From: Nonomuraea guangzhouensis
GTDB lineage: Bacteria > Actinomycetota > Actinomycetes > Streptosporangiales > Streptosporangiaceae
Assembly (NCBI RefSeq): GCF_019396345.1
Contig: NZ_JAHKRM010000014.1
Coordinates: 1 to 64,000, forward strand
Direction: 5' to 3'
DNA: 64,000 bases
Numbering within the stretch: the stretch's first letter is position 1; every line of letters starts with the position of its first letter. Below the pieces are notes generated by a model that was given only the letters and a program-made list of their open reading frames with translations, was not told where the DNA came from and made no database searches. Made by a program: the position numbers and the translations under genes. This document shows, piece by piece, positions 31,901-39,064 of the stretch.

Positions 31901-32564
31901 CTCGGGTGCGCTGGTAGTCCTGGCGTACCTCGCCCGCGCCCTCCCCGTCCGCCCACAGCAGCGGCAGGTGAGGGGTGAGGTCGTAGCCCCGGCGCTTCTC
32001 GAACTCCACGGCGAAGGTGTCGGACCAGGTGGGGAGCGAGGGCAGCTCGTCCTGGAAGGAACCGGCGATGACCCGGCCCAGCCGGTGCCCCATCCGGCGC
32101 TCGAACTCGCCGTGCACCCGGTCGATCAGCGCCGCGCACGCCTCGGCGGACAGGTAGTCGAAGCCGCGGGTGGTCACCGAGCCGTCCGGCGACAGCCACC
32201 GGCCGGCGAAGCGGGGCTCCTGGTCGACCAGCCGGGCCTGGAGGTCGGCGCCCGAGAAACCGAGCTGGTCGTAGAACCACAGGGAGATCCCCAGCTCCTC
32301 GGCGTCGGCGCACACCTGCTCCAGCAGGGTCCACCAGTCCTCGGAGAAGAACGGCGGGTCGTCGGCGTCGGAGCCGAACATCGGTCCCGACGGCGCCAGG
32401 TTGAGTATCACGAGGTTCCACACGCCGCCCTCGGCGAACCGCTCCAACTGCCAGCGCAGCCGGTCGTGTCTCAACCGCTCGCCGCTCCACCACCAGATGG
32501 CCGCAGGGGAGTACGCCCGAGGCGGGTGACGCAGGATGTCGGCGAGCTCGGCCGGCAGGGTCAT
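28914..32564 (-). CDS. GH106-like glycoside hydrolase (alpha-L-rhamnosidase type), large multidomain
   Basis: The 1216-residue protein starts at ATG 32564, which overlaps the DeoR stop (ATGA) and follows GGAGC. It begins with the pattern of GH106 enzymes: RAYSPAAIWWWSGERL, GVWNLVILN, and an A-E-E-L-G-I-S-L-W-F-Y-D strand. Acidic candidates follow in FQDELPSLPTW and TWIEAFHSSGWGG; GH106 uses an inverting mechanism with two carboxylates, but I cannot fix which ones here. The C-terminal half has several beta-sandwich domains (HGPARLLL is at the very end). No signal peptide is seen, so the substrate is probably imported oligosaccharide. Coupling to DeoR suggests sugar-induced control. Confidence 0.75.
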   Translation of the reverse strand: MTLPAELADILRHPPRAYSPAAIWWWSGERLRHDRLRWQLERFAEGGVWNLVILNLAPSGPMFGSDADDPPFFSEDWWTLLEQVCADAEELGISLWFYDQLGFSGADLQARLVDQEPRFAGRWLSPDGSVTTRGFDYLSAEACAALIDRVHGEFERRMGHRLGRVIAGSFQDELPSLPTWSDTFAVEFEKRRGYDLTPHLPLLWADGEGAGEVRQDYQRTRAELAEEAFFRPLAAWHERHGLLSGCDQQDPARAGYPVEGVQLYADYARTHRWFSAPGSDHHGDARVHSSLAHLYDRPRTWIEAFHSSGWGGTLEETFDWLLPWLRAGATLYNPHAVYYTTKAGWWEWAPPSTDWRQPYWRHHRVFADAVTRLCAILSLGRHACDLAVLMPTATAQASTRLDGVAAEAARAQEVYREIVGEMAWFRMRPGALDRLGLDADVIDDDSLQRATIRPTTAHSGAGVNSTARTRLAVADESYAAIVLPACVTLDPATEEALVAFVDEGGLVVAVGARPEGPLRSRVRFAATTADLGPLLSPLRRVEAPVPPLVREFDGTTIVYLQATFPMASRVSVERPDDRGTDQGWDSATIDFDPGRYAAEMPVRVHGVSGTPLLVDPFGGGVRALPYTVDGEHTEVVVPFDAGPAALLVFTGETSETGETGEQAATPEPAAPPTRELDLGSGWEMELVPTLDDTWGDLGHSGPVLHRWEVEHRVNSLKWRPAYATYGSHGSSRVDGGEWRPAVFSTSRGIRKDPIHRRTLGPKGHVPEEFLDFGEVAMGKSAWFRAELTVPEHGFLAIGAAAAKAVRVDGHDVELDDRGYLALARRPLSPGSHLLEVRLVPEDDEWLRAHVAVVASPEHYLRPEWITGPAGPAELTASFTPKGTLLQVASMTACQVLVNGVEMGRQGGFDPYADERKPRVRRYNLAGVLRPGANEVTIRVGDGAEPVLVDGCVTSGPGWWATHDGERAPAETRRTQYHDPAALHLPRRPHPLPGTAWLSGDEPVASPVVLPVVLAEEGTAGRVEWLRFEVPPGATALRVPLRGAAELLVDGKRVAEGSGCLETSLDGRAGPREALLRVVTEAGHTGGAILTGPIEIETGPGPIELGDWERTGLPEYSGGVRYRRTVRLDERPATGLMDLGRVRGTAEVRVNGHSCGIRVCSPYRFDVGAALRAGENTVEVEVYGTLAPHLDAVSPTHFVFPGQRVTGLHGPARLLLG

Positions 32565-33385
32565 GGCAGCTCCAAAGGGTCCAAAGGAGAGGTGGCCACA
32601 GCCACCACGTCGTAGGACAGGTTCAGCTCGTCGAGGCCGGACAGCGCCTCCGGCCGGGCGCCGTCGTCCACGATGACATGGTCGAACGTCTGGAGGCTCG
32701 TGACCCGGTACAGCGCTGTCCTGGCCAGTTTGGTGTGGTCGATCAGCAGCACGCTGCGGGTCGCGGCGGCGAGCATCGCCCGTTTCACCGGCACGATGTG
32801 CTGCTCCTGGTGGTAGGCGTACTCGCCGGTCACCGCCGAGGTGGAGACGAAGCACAGGTCCGCCTGCAGGGCCGCGACCGCGTCGGTGCAGGAGACGCCG
32901 AGGAAGGAGTTGTGCAGCACGTCGTAGTCGCCGCCCAGCGCGATCAGCCGGATGCCGGGCATGCCGGCGACCAGTTCGATCGTCGTCAGGAAGTTGGTGA
33001 CGACGGTCAGCGGTGCCAGCGGCTCCAGCTTCCTGGCCAGTGCCAGGCTGGTGGTGGAGTCGTCGAGTATGACGGCCATGCCGGGCTCGACCAGCTCCAC
33101 CGCCCTGGCGGCGATCGCGTCCTTCTCCCTGCGCATCGACTTCTCGCGGAAGGCGACGTTGCTCTCGAAGACGCTGGACGGCTGCGCCGTGACGCCGCCG
33201 CGCAGCTTGCGGACGATCCCCTGGCGTTCCAGCTCGTTGAGATCGCGGTGGATCGTCATCACGCTGACCTGGAACAGCTCGGCCAGCTCGGCGGCCGCGA
33301 GCTCGCCCTTGGCGTGGATCCGCTCCGCGATGGCCTCCTGCCGCCGCGCGGGTCCCCGCCGGGCTTCCCTGTCGTCGGTCATCAT
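32561..33385 (-). CDS. DeoR-family sugar-metabolism regulator (paralog 2), coupled to the GH106-like gene
   Basis: The 274-residue protein has the HTH LAAAELAELFQVSVMTIHRDLNELERQGIVRKLRGG and a sensor domain (AVILDDSTTSLALARKL, VTNFLTTIELVAGMPGIRLIALGGDYDVLHNSFLGVSC, LLIDHTKLARTAL). It closely matches paralog 1 at 25550-26338. The stop overlaps the glycosidase start by four bases, so both are made from one mRNA. It is probably a repressor of its own operon, relieved by a sugar phosphate. The start pair ATG-ATG follows a GGAG site. Confidence 0.94.
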   Translation of the reverse strand: MMTDDREARRGPARRQEAIAERIHAKGELAAAELAELFQVSVMTIHRDLNELERQGIVRKLRGGVTAQPSSVFESNVAFREKSMRREKDAIAARAVELVEPGMAVILDDSTTSLALARKLEPLAPLTVVTNFLTTIELVAGMPGIRLIALGGDYDVLHNSFLGVSCTDAVAALQADLCFVSTSAVTGEYAYHQEQHIVPVKRAMLAAATRSVLLIDHTKLARTALYRVTSLQTFDHVIVDDGARPEALSGLDELNLSYDVVAVATSPLDPLELP

Positions 33386-33456
33386 GGCTGTCTCCGGAGG
33401 GGGTTTCCGCGAAGCGGAGGGAGCATAACGCGGCTTAACATTGACATGTGATTCTC

Positions 33457-33470
33457 ACGCTGTCCAGCGT
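33457..33470. promoter_or_regulatory. Palindrome upstream of the DeoR/GH106-like operon
   Basis: ACGCTG-TC-CAGCGT is a perfect inverted repeat of 6-bp arms, 71 bp upstream of the DeoR start. It is a candidate operator for DeoR autoregulation. The IS element begins about 40 bp further upstream. Confidence 0.4.
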
Positions 33471-33717
33471 TACAATGAGCCCTACCTCGTAACATCCGAC
33501 GAGCGGTCTTGAAAGTGAAGTCCCAGCTCAGGCTGGCTGTGGTGGCTCGGCGCGCGGAGTATCGCGGCGGCTGTTATTTTCACATCTGACGTGATGGGCC
33601 GCTGACCTCGATCGGTGATCTAGGGCGCGGACCCCTGGCTTTGGCCGTGGGGGTGAGCTCTTCTGTCGAATCTTTGAGCGGTAGATGAGTCGTTGCTTTA
33701 TGTTGGCCCAGGTGGCG

Positions 33718-34115
33718 GTGACCTTGCTCACGACCGGCAACATCGCCTTCCAGTGCGTCTTCCAGGTGGTGTGGTGCCCTAAGTACCGCGGGCGGGTGCT
33801 GGGCGGAGAGGTCGAGGAACGGCTCATGCAGCTCATTCGCGAGGTGATCGAGGAGAATGGGGGGCGTGGCTGGTGGAGCTGGACGTCATGCCTGACCATG
33901 TGCATCTGCTGGTCGAGGTGGGTCCGCGGTTCGGGATCCACAAGCTGGTCAAGGCCGTCAAGGGTCGCTCTTCGCGTGTCCTGCGTCAGGAGTTTGCGAG
34001 CTTGAGGTCGAAGCTGCCGACGCTGTGGACCAGCTCCTCCTGCTTCGTGGCCACCGTCGGAGGGGCGCCTCTGGAGGTCGTCAGGCGGTACGTCGAGAAC
34101 CAGAAGAACCGGTGA
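33718..34115 (+). pseudogene. tnpA: IS200-type HUH transposase TnpA, frame broken in a run of six G
   Basis: The first part reads TLLTTGNIAFQCVFQVVWCPKYRGRVLGG and E-V-I-E-E-N-G-G. The second part, in the -1 frame, reads VELDVMPDHVHLLVEVGPRFG and ends with EVVRRYVENQKNR. Together they hold the HUH histidine pair (HVH) and the catalytic Tyr (RRYVENQ). The frames can be joined by a -1 step at GGGGGG (33859-33864), giving E-N-G-G-A-W-L-V-E-L. This may be an inactivating indel, a sequencing homopolymer error, or programmed -1 frameshifting, known in other IS families but not usual for IS200 tnpA. GTG 33718 is the likely start. Confidence 0.85.
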
Positions 34116-34121
34116 TCGCGG

Positions 34122-35411
34122 ATGATGGCCGGACGTAGGTACCGCCTGGATCTGACTGCCGGCCAGGCGGAGTTCGCCGAGCGGATCGGCGGCGCATGCC
34201 GCAGCGTGTGGAATACCGCTCTGGAGCAGCGCCGCATCTATCGCCGCCGGGGGGCGTGGATCGGCTACCACGACCAGGCCCGCCAGCTCGCCGAGGCCAA
34301 ACGGGAATTCGCGTGGCTGGGCGAGGTGCCCGGCCACTGCCTGCAGCAGACGTTGATCGACCTGGACCAGGCGTGTTCCCGGCACGGCACGTGGAAGGTC
34401 CGCTGGAAGTCCAGGGTAAGGAACGCTCCGAGCTTCCGGTTTCCGGAAGGCGCCAAGATCGCCATCGAGCGGTTGAACCGGCGCTGGGCGCGGGCGAAAC
34501 TCCCCAAGCTCGGCTGGGTCCGCTTCCGCATCACCCGCCCGCTGGGCGGGACGGTCAAGAACGCCACCGTCAGCCGGGACGGCCAGCACTGGTACGTCAG
34601 CTTCCTCGTCGAGGACGGCGTGATCGCACCCGGGCGGCACGCCAGCCCGGGCAGTGCGGTCGGTATCGACCGGGGCGTGGTCAAGGTCGTCACTCGCTCG
34701 GACGGATATTTCCATCACCAGGTGTTCGCCCGGGATCGGGAAGTCGAGCACGCCAAGAAGCTTCAGCGGGACTTCGCCCGGACCACGAAGGGGTCGGCCC
34801 GGCGCAGGGATGCTGCCGCGCGGGCCGCCCAACTGGCGCGGAAGATCCGCCGACGCCGACAGGACTTCGCCGCCAAGACCGCCTGCGCCCTGGCTACGAG
34901 CTTTGAGCTGGTGGTGTTCGAGGCGCTGGCGACCAGGAACATGACCGCCGGTGTCGCGCCCAGGCCGGATCCCGAACGGCCGGGTGTGTTCCTGCCGAAC
35001 GGGGCCGCGGGCAAGTCTGGCCTGAATCGCAGCATTCTGGGCAAGGGCTGGCATCGGATCGAGCTGGCCGCCCGCAGCAAGGCCCGGTACACGGGCACCA
35101 ATGTGATCACGGTTAATCCGGCGTACACGAGTCAGACGTGCAACGTGTGCACGGTGGTGGATCGGAGGTCCCGCGAGAGCCAAGCGGTCTTCCGGTGCAC
35201 CTCGTGCGGACACACCGAGCACGCCGACGTGAACGCCGCCAAGAACATCCTCACCGCCGGGAGGGCGGAGCACGCACAGCCCAGACCGGGTGTGCGGGTT
35301 GGGGCGCGCAAACCACGCAACCGCGTGGGCCGGAAGGTGAACCGCCAAGCAACAGCAGCCCAGGCCACCGCGCAGACGGAGCCCGAGCTGGCTGGAATCC
35401 CCCGACCTTAG
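34122..35411 (+). CDS. tnpB: TnpB RNA-guided DNA nuclease of the IS605-type element
   Basis: The 429-residue protein has an N-terminal WED/REC-type region (MAGRRYRLDLTAGQAE, VWNTALEQRR). The split RuvC nuclease keeps all three acidic residues: D183 in GIDRGVV, E267 in VVFEALATRN and D369 in HADVNAAKN. A zinc ribbon with C340/C343 and C359/C362 lies between E and D. TnpB proteins use an omega RNA taken from the right end of the element to cut DNA next to a TAM, helping the element persist. The protein looks intact, in contrast to TnpA. The C-terminal tail past the last Asp is long and basic. It starts seven bases after tnpA. Confidence 0.93.
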   Translation: MMAGRRYRLDLTAGQAEFAERIGGACRSVWNTALEQRRIYRRRGAWIGYHDQARQLAEAKREFAWLGEVPGHCLQQTLIDLDQACSRHGTWKVRWKSRVRNAPSFRFPEGAKIAIERLNRRWARAKLPKLGWVRFRITRPLGGTVKNATVSRDGQHWYVSFLVEDGVIAPGRHASPGSAVGIDRGVVKVVTRSDGYFHHQVFARDREVEHAKKLQRDFARTTKGSARRRDAAARAAQLARKIRRRRQDFAAKTACALATSFELVVFEALATRNMTAGVAPRPDPERPGVFLPNGAAGKSGLNRSILGKGWHRIELAARSKARYTGTNVITVNPAYTSQTCNVCTVVDRRSRESQAVFRCTSCGHTEHADVNAAKNILTAGRAEHAQPRPGVRVGARKPRNRVGRKVNRQATAAQATAQTEPELAGIPRP

Positions 35412-35429
35412 TCGTGGGGAGCGCTTCAA
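35399..35429 (+). ncRNA. Predicted right end / 3' end of the TnpB omega RNA scaffold
   Basis: CCCCCGAC (35399-35406), loop CTTA, then GTCG-T-GGGG (35411-35419) form an 8-bp stem with one bulged T, followed by AGCGCTTCAA. In the IS605 family the omega RNA scaffold ends at the right boundary and the next 16 or so bases serve as guide; here these would be ATATACGTTTTCTTGA (35430-35445). The 5' end of the RNA would lie within tnpB. This is inferred from family knowledge. Confidence 0.6.
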
Positions 35430-35520
35430 ATATACGTTTTCTTGACGCCCTAACCAGGCAAAACACCCATCTCTCTTCATTAATGTGCCTAGTGCGCGAT
35501 GTTGATGGAGGGTGACCGGG

Positions 35521-37431
35521 ATGGTGCTGGCGAAACGGCCGGTCGCTACGGAGGGGACGCTGCGGTCGTGGCTGCTGGAGGGGCTGCAGACCGACCGCAA
35601 GCAGATCGAGCACGGTCCGCATGTGAAGCACTCGTGGTGGCGGGTGATGTGCCTGACCGGTGTCGACTACTTCTCCACGCTCGGCTACCAGCCGGGCATC
35701 GCCGCACTGGCGGCCGGGCTGCTGTCGCCGCTGGCCACGCTGTTCCTGGTGGCCCTGACGTTGCTGGGCGTGCTGCCGGTCTATCGGCGGGTGGCCGAGG
35801 AGAGCCCGTACGGGCAGGGCTCGATCGCGATGCTGGAGAAGCTGGCGCCGCAGTGGTGGGGCAAGTTCTTCGTGCTGACCTTGCTCGGGTTCGCGGCCAC
35901 CGACTTCGTGATCACGATGACGCTGTCGGCGGCCGACGCCACCGCGCACCTGCTGGAGAACCCGTTCGTGCCCGACTTCCTGGCCGGACAACGGGTGATC
36001 GTCACGCTGGTGCTGCTGGCGCTGCTCGGCGGGGTGTTCCTGATGGGGTTCAGCGAGGCGATCGGCATCGCCGTCCTGCTCGTCTTCGTCTATCTCGGGC
36101 TGAACGCGGTGGTGGTGGCCACCGCGATCGCGCACGTGCTGGAGGCGCCGGGGGTGGTCGTGGACTGGGAGCAGGCGCTGAGCACGAGTTACCGCAGTCC
36201 GCTGGCGATGATCGGGCTGTCGCTGCTGGTGATGCCCAAGCTCGCACTGGGCATGTCCGGGTTCGAGACCGGCGTGGCGGTGATGCCGGTGGTCAAGGGG
36301 GACATCCCGCAGCGGATCGCGGGGACCAGGCGGTTGCTGACGGTCGCGGCGCTGATCATGAGCGTGTTCCTGATCTTCTCCAGCTTCGTGACCACCGTGC
36401 TCATCCCGCACCACGAGTTCGAGGAGGGCGGCAAGGCCAACGGGCGCGCGCTGGCGTACCTGGCTCACGAGTACCTGGGCAACTGGTTCGGCACCGCCTA
36501 CGACGTCAGCACGATCGCGATCCTCTGGTTCGCCGGGGCTTCGGCGATGGCCGGTCTGATCAATCTGGTGCCGCGATATCTGCCCCGTTACGGCATGGCG
36601 CCGGAGTGGACCGGGGCCGTGCGGCCGCTGGTGCTGGTCTTCTCCGCCATCGGGTTCGCCATCACGATCATCTTCCAGGCCGACGTCGACGCCCAGGGCG
36701 GCGCGTACGCCACTGGCGTGCTGGTGCTCATGCTGTCGGCGGCGGTCGCGGTGACGCTGTCGGCGCGGACCAAGAGGCAGCACCGGGCGACCGCGGGGTT
36801 CGGCGTCATCTCGGCCGTGCTGGCGTACACGCTGGTCGACAACGTCTTCGAGCGGCCGGACGGCGTGAAGATCGCCTCGTTCTTCATCGCGGCCATCGTC
36901 GTCACGTCGCTGATCTCGCGGGCGACCCGCTCCACGGAACTGCGGGTCACCCAGGTGCACCTGGACCCGCTGGCGGAGGAGTTCGTCAATGAGGCGTGCG
37001 GCGAGATCCATGTGCTCGCGAACGAGCCGCACCAGCGCGATCAGGCCGAGTACAACGACAAGCTGCGAGAGACGTGGATCAACCACCGGTTGCGCAGCTC
37101 CGAGCCGTGCCTGTTCGTCGAGGTGTCGGTGCCGGACGCGTCGGAGTTCGAGACCGAGCTGCACGTCAAGGGCGAGGAGCGGTACGGCCACAAGATCCTC
37201 ACCATCGAGAGCTCGGCCGTGGCCAACGCGCTGGCCGCGCTCCTGATCTACCTGCGTGACCGCACCGGCGGCGCGCCGCACATCTACTTCCACTGGACCG
37301 AGGGCAACCCGATCGTGGCGATGCTGCGTTACCTGGTCTTCGGCGGCGGCGACGTACCGGCGCTGACCCGCGAGGTCCTCCGCAAGGCCGAGCCGGACCT
37401 CGAACGCCGACCGCACGTCCACGTCGGCTGA
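35521..37431 (+). CDS. APC-family amino-acid/polyamine permease with C-terminal cytosolic domain
   Basis: The 636-residue protein starts at ATG 35521 (nine bases after GGAGG; the earlier GTG is too close to that site). Residues about 20-470 hold about twelve membrane helices, with early G-V-D-Y-F-S-T-L-G-Y-Q-P-G-I and TRSTELRVTQVHLDP after the last helix. The long C-terminal cytosolic part (about 480-636, including W-I-N-H-R-L-R-S-S-E-P-C-L-F-V-E-V) is conserved in this actinobacterial permease subgroup and may regulate transport. The substrate is unknown. It lies downstream of the IS element, whose right end is about 90 bp away. Confidence 0.88.
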   Translation: MVLAKRPVATEGTLRSWLLEGLQTDRKQIEHGPHVKHSWWRVMCLTGVDYFSTLGYQPGIAALAAGLLSPLATLFLVALTLLGVLPVYRRVAEESPYGQGSIAMLEKLAPQWWGKFFVLTLLGFAATDFVITMTLSAADATAHLLENPFVPDFLAGQRVIVTLVLLALLGGVFLMGFSEAIGIAVLLVFVYLGLNAVVVATAIAHVLEAPGVVVDWEQALSTSYRSPLAMIGLSLLVMPKLALGMSGFETGVAVMPVVKGDIPQRIAGTRRLLTVAALIMSVFLIFSSFVTTVLIPHHEFEEGGKANGRALAYLAHEYLGNWFGTAYDVSTIAILWFAGASAMAGLINLVPRYLPRYGMAPEWTGAVRPLVLVFSAIGFAITIIFQADVDAQGGAYATGVLVLMLSAAVAVTLSARTKRQHRATAGFGVISAVLAYTLVDNVFERPDGVKIASFFIAAIVVTSLISRATRSTELRVTQVHLDPLAEEFVNEACGEIHVLANEPHQRDQAEYNDKLRETWINHRLRSSEPCLFVEVSVPDASEFETELHVKGEERYGHKILTIESSAVANALAALLIYLRDRTGGAPHIYFHWTEGNPIVAMLRYLVFGGGDVPALTREVLRKAEPDLERRPHVHVG

Positions 37432-37444
37432 TGCCACCTTGGGT

Positions 37445-38038
37445 TCAGGGGCGGAACGCCCTGAGGGTGAGCTCCACCAGGGCGTCGGCGTACTCGGGGG
37501 TGAGCGGCCCGGAGCGGTGCAGCCAGCGCTGGTAGAGGGGGGCGTACAGCAGTTCGAGCGCCAGGTCGAGGTCGGCGTCCGCGGCGAGCTGACCCGCCCG
37601 CTGCGCGCTCCGCAGCCGTGCCTTCTTGGCCTCGTCCACGGGGCCGGCCAGCTTCTCGCGGTATTGGGCGGCGAGCTCCGGATCGTTGATGATCTCCGAG
37701 TTGAGCGCCCGGATCGGCGCCTCGAAGCCGGGGTCGGCGAACTCGGCGACGGTCGCGCGCATGACGGTCTTGAGGTCGGCTTCGATGTCGCCCGTGTCGG
37801 GCAGCGCGAGCCCTTCGGCTCCCTCGCTGAGCGCCAGGAACGAGTCGAAGATCACCGCTCCTCGGCTGCGCCACCAGCGGTAGATCGTCTGCTTGCCCAC
37901 CCCGGCCCGTGCCGCGATGGCCTCGATCGTGACCTTCGCGTAGCCCACCTCGGTGACCAGCTCGCGGGCCGCGTCGAGGATCGCCTGGCGTGATCGCTCG
38001 TTGCGACGGGCGGGGTCCGGCTGTTTCGCGGTGGACAT
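37445..38038 (-). CDS. TetR-family repressor
   Basis: The 197-residue protein has the TetR HTH (RQAILDAARELVTEVGYAKVTIEAIAARAGVGKQTIYRWWRSRGAVIFDSF). The C-terminal helical ligand domain is TetR_C-type (W-L-H-R-S-G-P-L-T-P-E-Y). It is divergent from an SDR gene, and two matched palindromes, GAGACG-N3-CGTCTT/C, occupy the gap. It almost certainly represses both genes until a ligand, perhaps the SDR substrate, binds. The ATG at 38038 is the start. Confidence 0.94.
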   Translation of the reverse strand: MSTAKQPDPARRNERSRQAILDAARELVTEVGYAKVTIEAIAARAGVGKQTIYRWWRSRGAVIFDSFLALSEGAEGLALPDTGDIEADLKTVMRATVAEFADPGFEAPIRALNSEIINDPELAAQYREKLAGPVDEAKKARLRSAQRAGQLAADADLDLALELLYAPLYQRWLHRSGPLTPEYADALVELTLRAFRP

Positions 38039-38066
38039 GCGGATGAGGATAGCAGCTTCACGAGAC

Positions 38067-38081
38067 GAGACGTTCCGTCTT
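38067..38081. promoter_or_regulatory. TetR operator site 1 (GAGACG-TTC-CGTCTT)
   Basis: This near-perfect inverted repeat lies 28 bp upstream of the TetR start. It matches site 2, 50 bp away centre to centre, in all but the last base of the right arm. Confidence 0.75.
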
Positions 38082-38116
38082 GACGAATGAGGGTGATGGG
38101 TGCAAGCTGTGCCTGC

Positions 38117-38131
38117 GAGACGAACCGTCTC
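38117..38131. promoter_or_regulatory. TetR operator site 2 (GAGACG-AAC-CGTCTC)
   Basis: This perfect inverted repeat lies 26 bp before the SDR start. Position and repetition make it the second half of the divergent operator for the neighbouring TetR repressor. Confidence 0.8.
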
Positions 38132-38157
38132 GTCTTGAACGAGAGGAGGTGGGGCCC

Positions 38158-38979
38158 GTGACGGCCACCCGAGTGTGGTTCATCACCGGGGCGTCCCGGG
38201 GGTTGGGCCGGGCGTTCGCGGAGTCGGCGCTGGCTGCGGGAGACCGGGTCGTGGCCGCGGCCCGCGATGTCGAGCCGCTCGCGGCACTGGCGGAAGAGCA
38301 TCCAGACCGTCTTGTACGCCTGGCCATGGACGTCTCCGATCGCGCGGCGGTCCGGGAAGGCGTGGACCGGGCGGCGGCGGCCTTCGGGCGGCTCGACGTG
38401 GTGGTCAACAACGCCGGAGGGATGCTGTTCGGCATGCTGGAGGAGGCCACCGAGGAGCAGGTCAGGGCGCATTTCGACGTCAACTTCTTCGGCGCGATCT
38501 GGGTCGCCCAAGCCGTCGTCCCGTACCTGCGGGCGCAGGGCTCCGGGCACATCCTCCAGGTCACCTCGATGGGCTCCGGCGGGGGATTCGCCTCGGTCGG
38601 CCTGTACGCGGCGGGCAAGTCGGCGCTCGACTCGGTCAGCCAGTCGCTGGCGATGGAGGTCGAGCCGTTCGGGATCAAGGTCACGATCGTCCAGCCGGGC
38701 GGGTACAACACCGGGCTGTTCACGGTCGGCACCACCGTCACCGAGCACCTGCCCGAGTACGAGCCCCTGCGGCAGAAGCTGGCCGAGGTCTGGGGCGACG
38801 ACGCCGGACCCGAGCCGAGCACGGCCGCACCCGTCATCATGGAGCTGGTCGACCTTCCGGACCCGCCGCTGCGGCTGATCGTCGGCGGCCACTCGTACGA
38901 CCTCGTCCAGCAGATGGAGCAGGCCCGGACGGAGGAGTACCGCGCCTGGGAGCACCTCAGTCGCAAGGCGCCAGGTTGA
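38158..38979 (+). CDS. Short-chain dehydrogenase/reductase
   Basis: The 273-residue protein starts at GTG 38158 after GAGGAGGTGG. It has the SDR motifs TGASRGLGR, NNAGG, SMGSGGG with a serine, and a YAAGK active-site stretch with Tyr-x-x-x-Lys. The R in the glycine-rich motif fits NADP(H) use. It resembles the oxidoreductases often controlled by TetR repressors in actinomycetes. The physiological substrate is unknown. Confidence 0.92.
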   Translation: MTATRVWFITGASRGLGRAFAESALAAGDRVVAAARDVEPLAALAEEHPDRLVRLAMDVSDRAAVREGVDRAAAAFGRLDVVVNNAGGMLFGMLEEATEEQVRAHFDVNFFGAIWVAQAVVPYLRAQGSGHILQVTSMGSGGGFASVGLYAAGKSALDSVSQSLAMEVEPFGIKVTIVQPGGYNTGLFTVGTTVTEHLPEYEPLRQKLAEVWGDDAGPEPSTAAPVIMELVDLPDPPLRLIVGGHSYDLVQQMEQARTEEYRAWEHLSRKAPG

Positions 38980-39064
38980 GCGCTCCAAACACCCGGTTGT
39001 CAGGAAAAATGCGTATATGAGACAGCCCATCCTGGGCGAGGCTGACGGCAGTACGCTGCTCTGC

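Larger units (their letters stand above)
33513..35429 (+). mobile_element. IS200/IS605-family element (IS605-like, tnpA-tnpB)
   Basis: The element carries an HUH transposase gene and a tnpB gene in the same direction. Neither end has inverted repeats, as expected; instead there are subterminal hairpins. CCAGC-TCAG-GCTGG (33523-33536) lies near the left end and an eight-pair stem with one bulge (35399-35419) near the right. I place the left end after TTGA (33509-33512), the likely target/TAM, and the right end at TTCAA (35425-35429), resembling the TCAA cleavage site of the family. The ends are inferred, not proven. It lies between the promoter of the DeoR operon and an APC permease gene. Confidence 0.75.

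Noticed and set aside
35430..35520. Riboswitch before the APC permease gene
   Set aside because: The 90-bp leader shows no conserved stem set that I recognise, and part of it is IS-flanking sequence.
35251..37437. 728-residue minus-strand open frame opposite the APC permease
   Set aside because: It is repetitive His/Gln/Arg-rich shadow sequence; the plus strand encodes an evident membrane protein.
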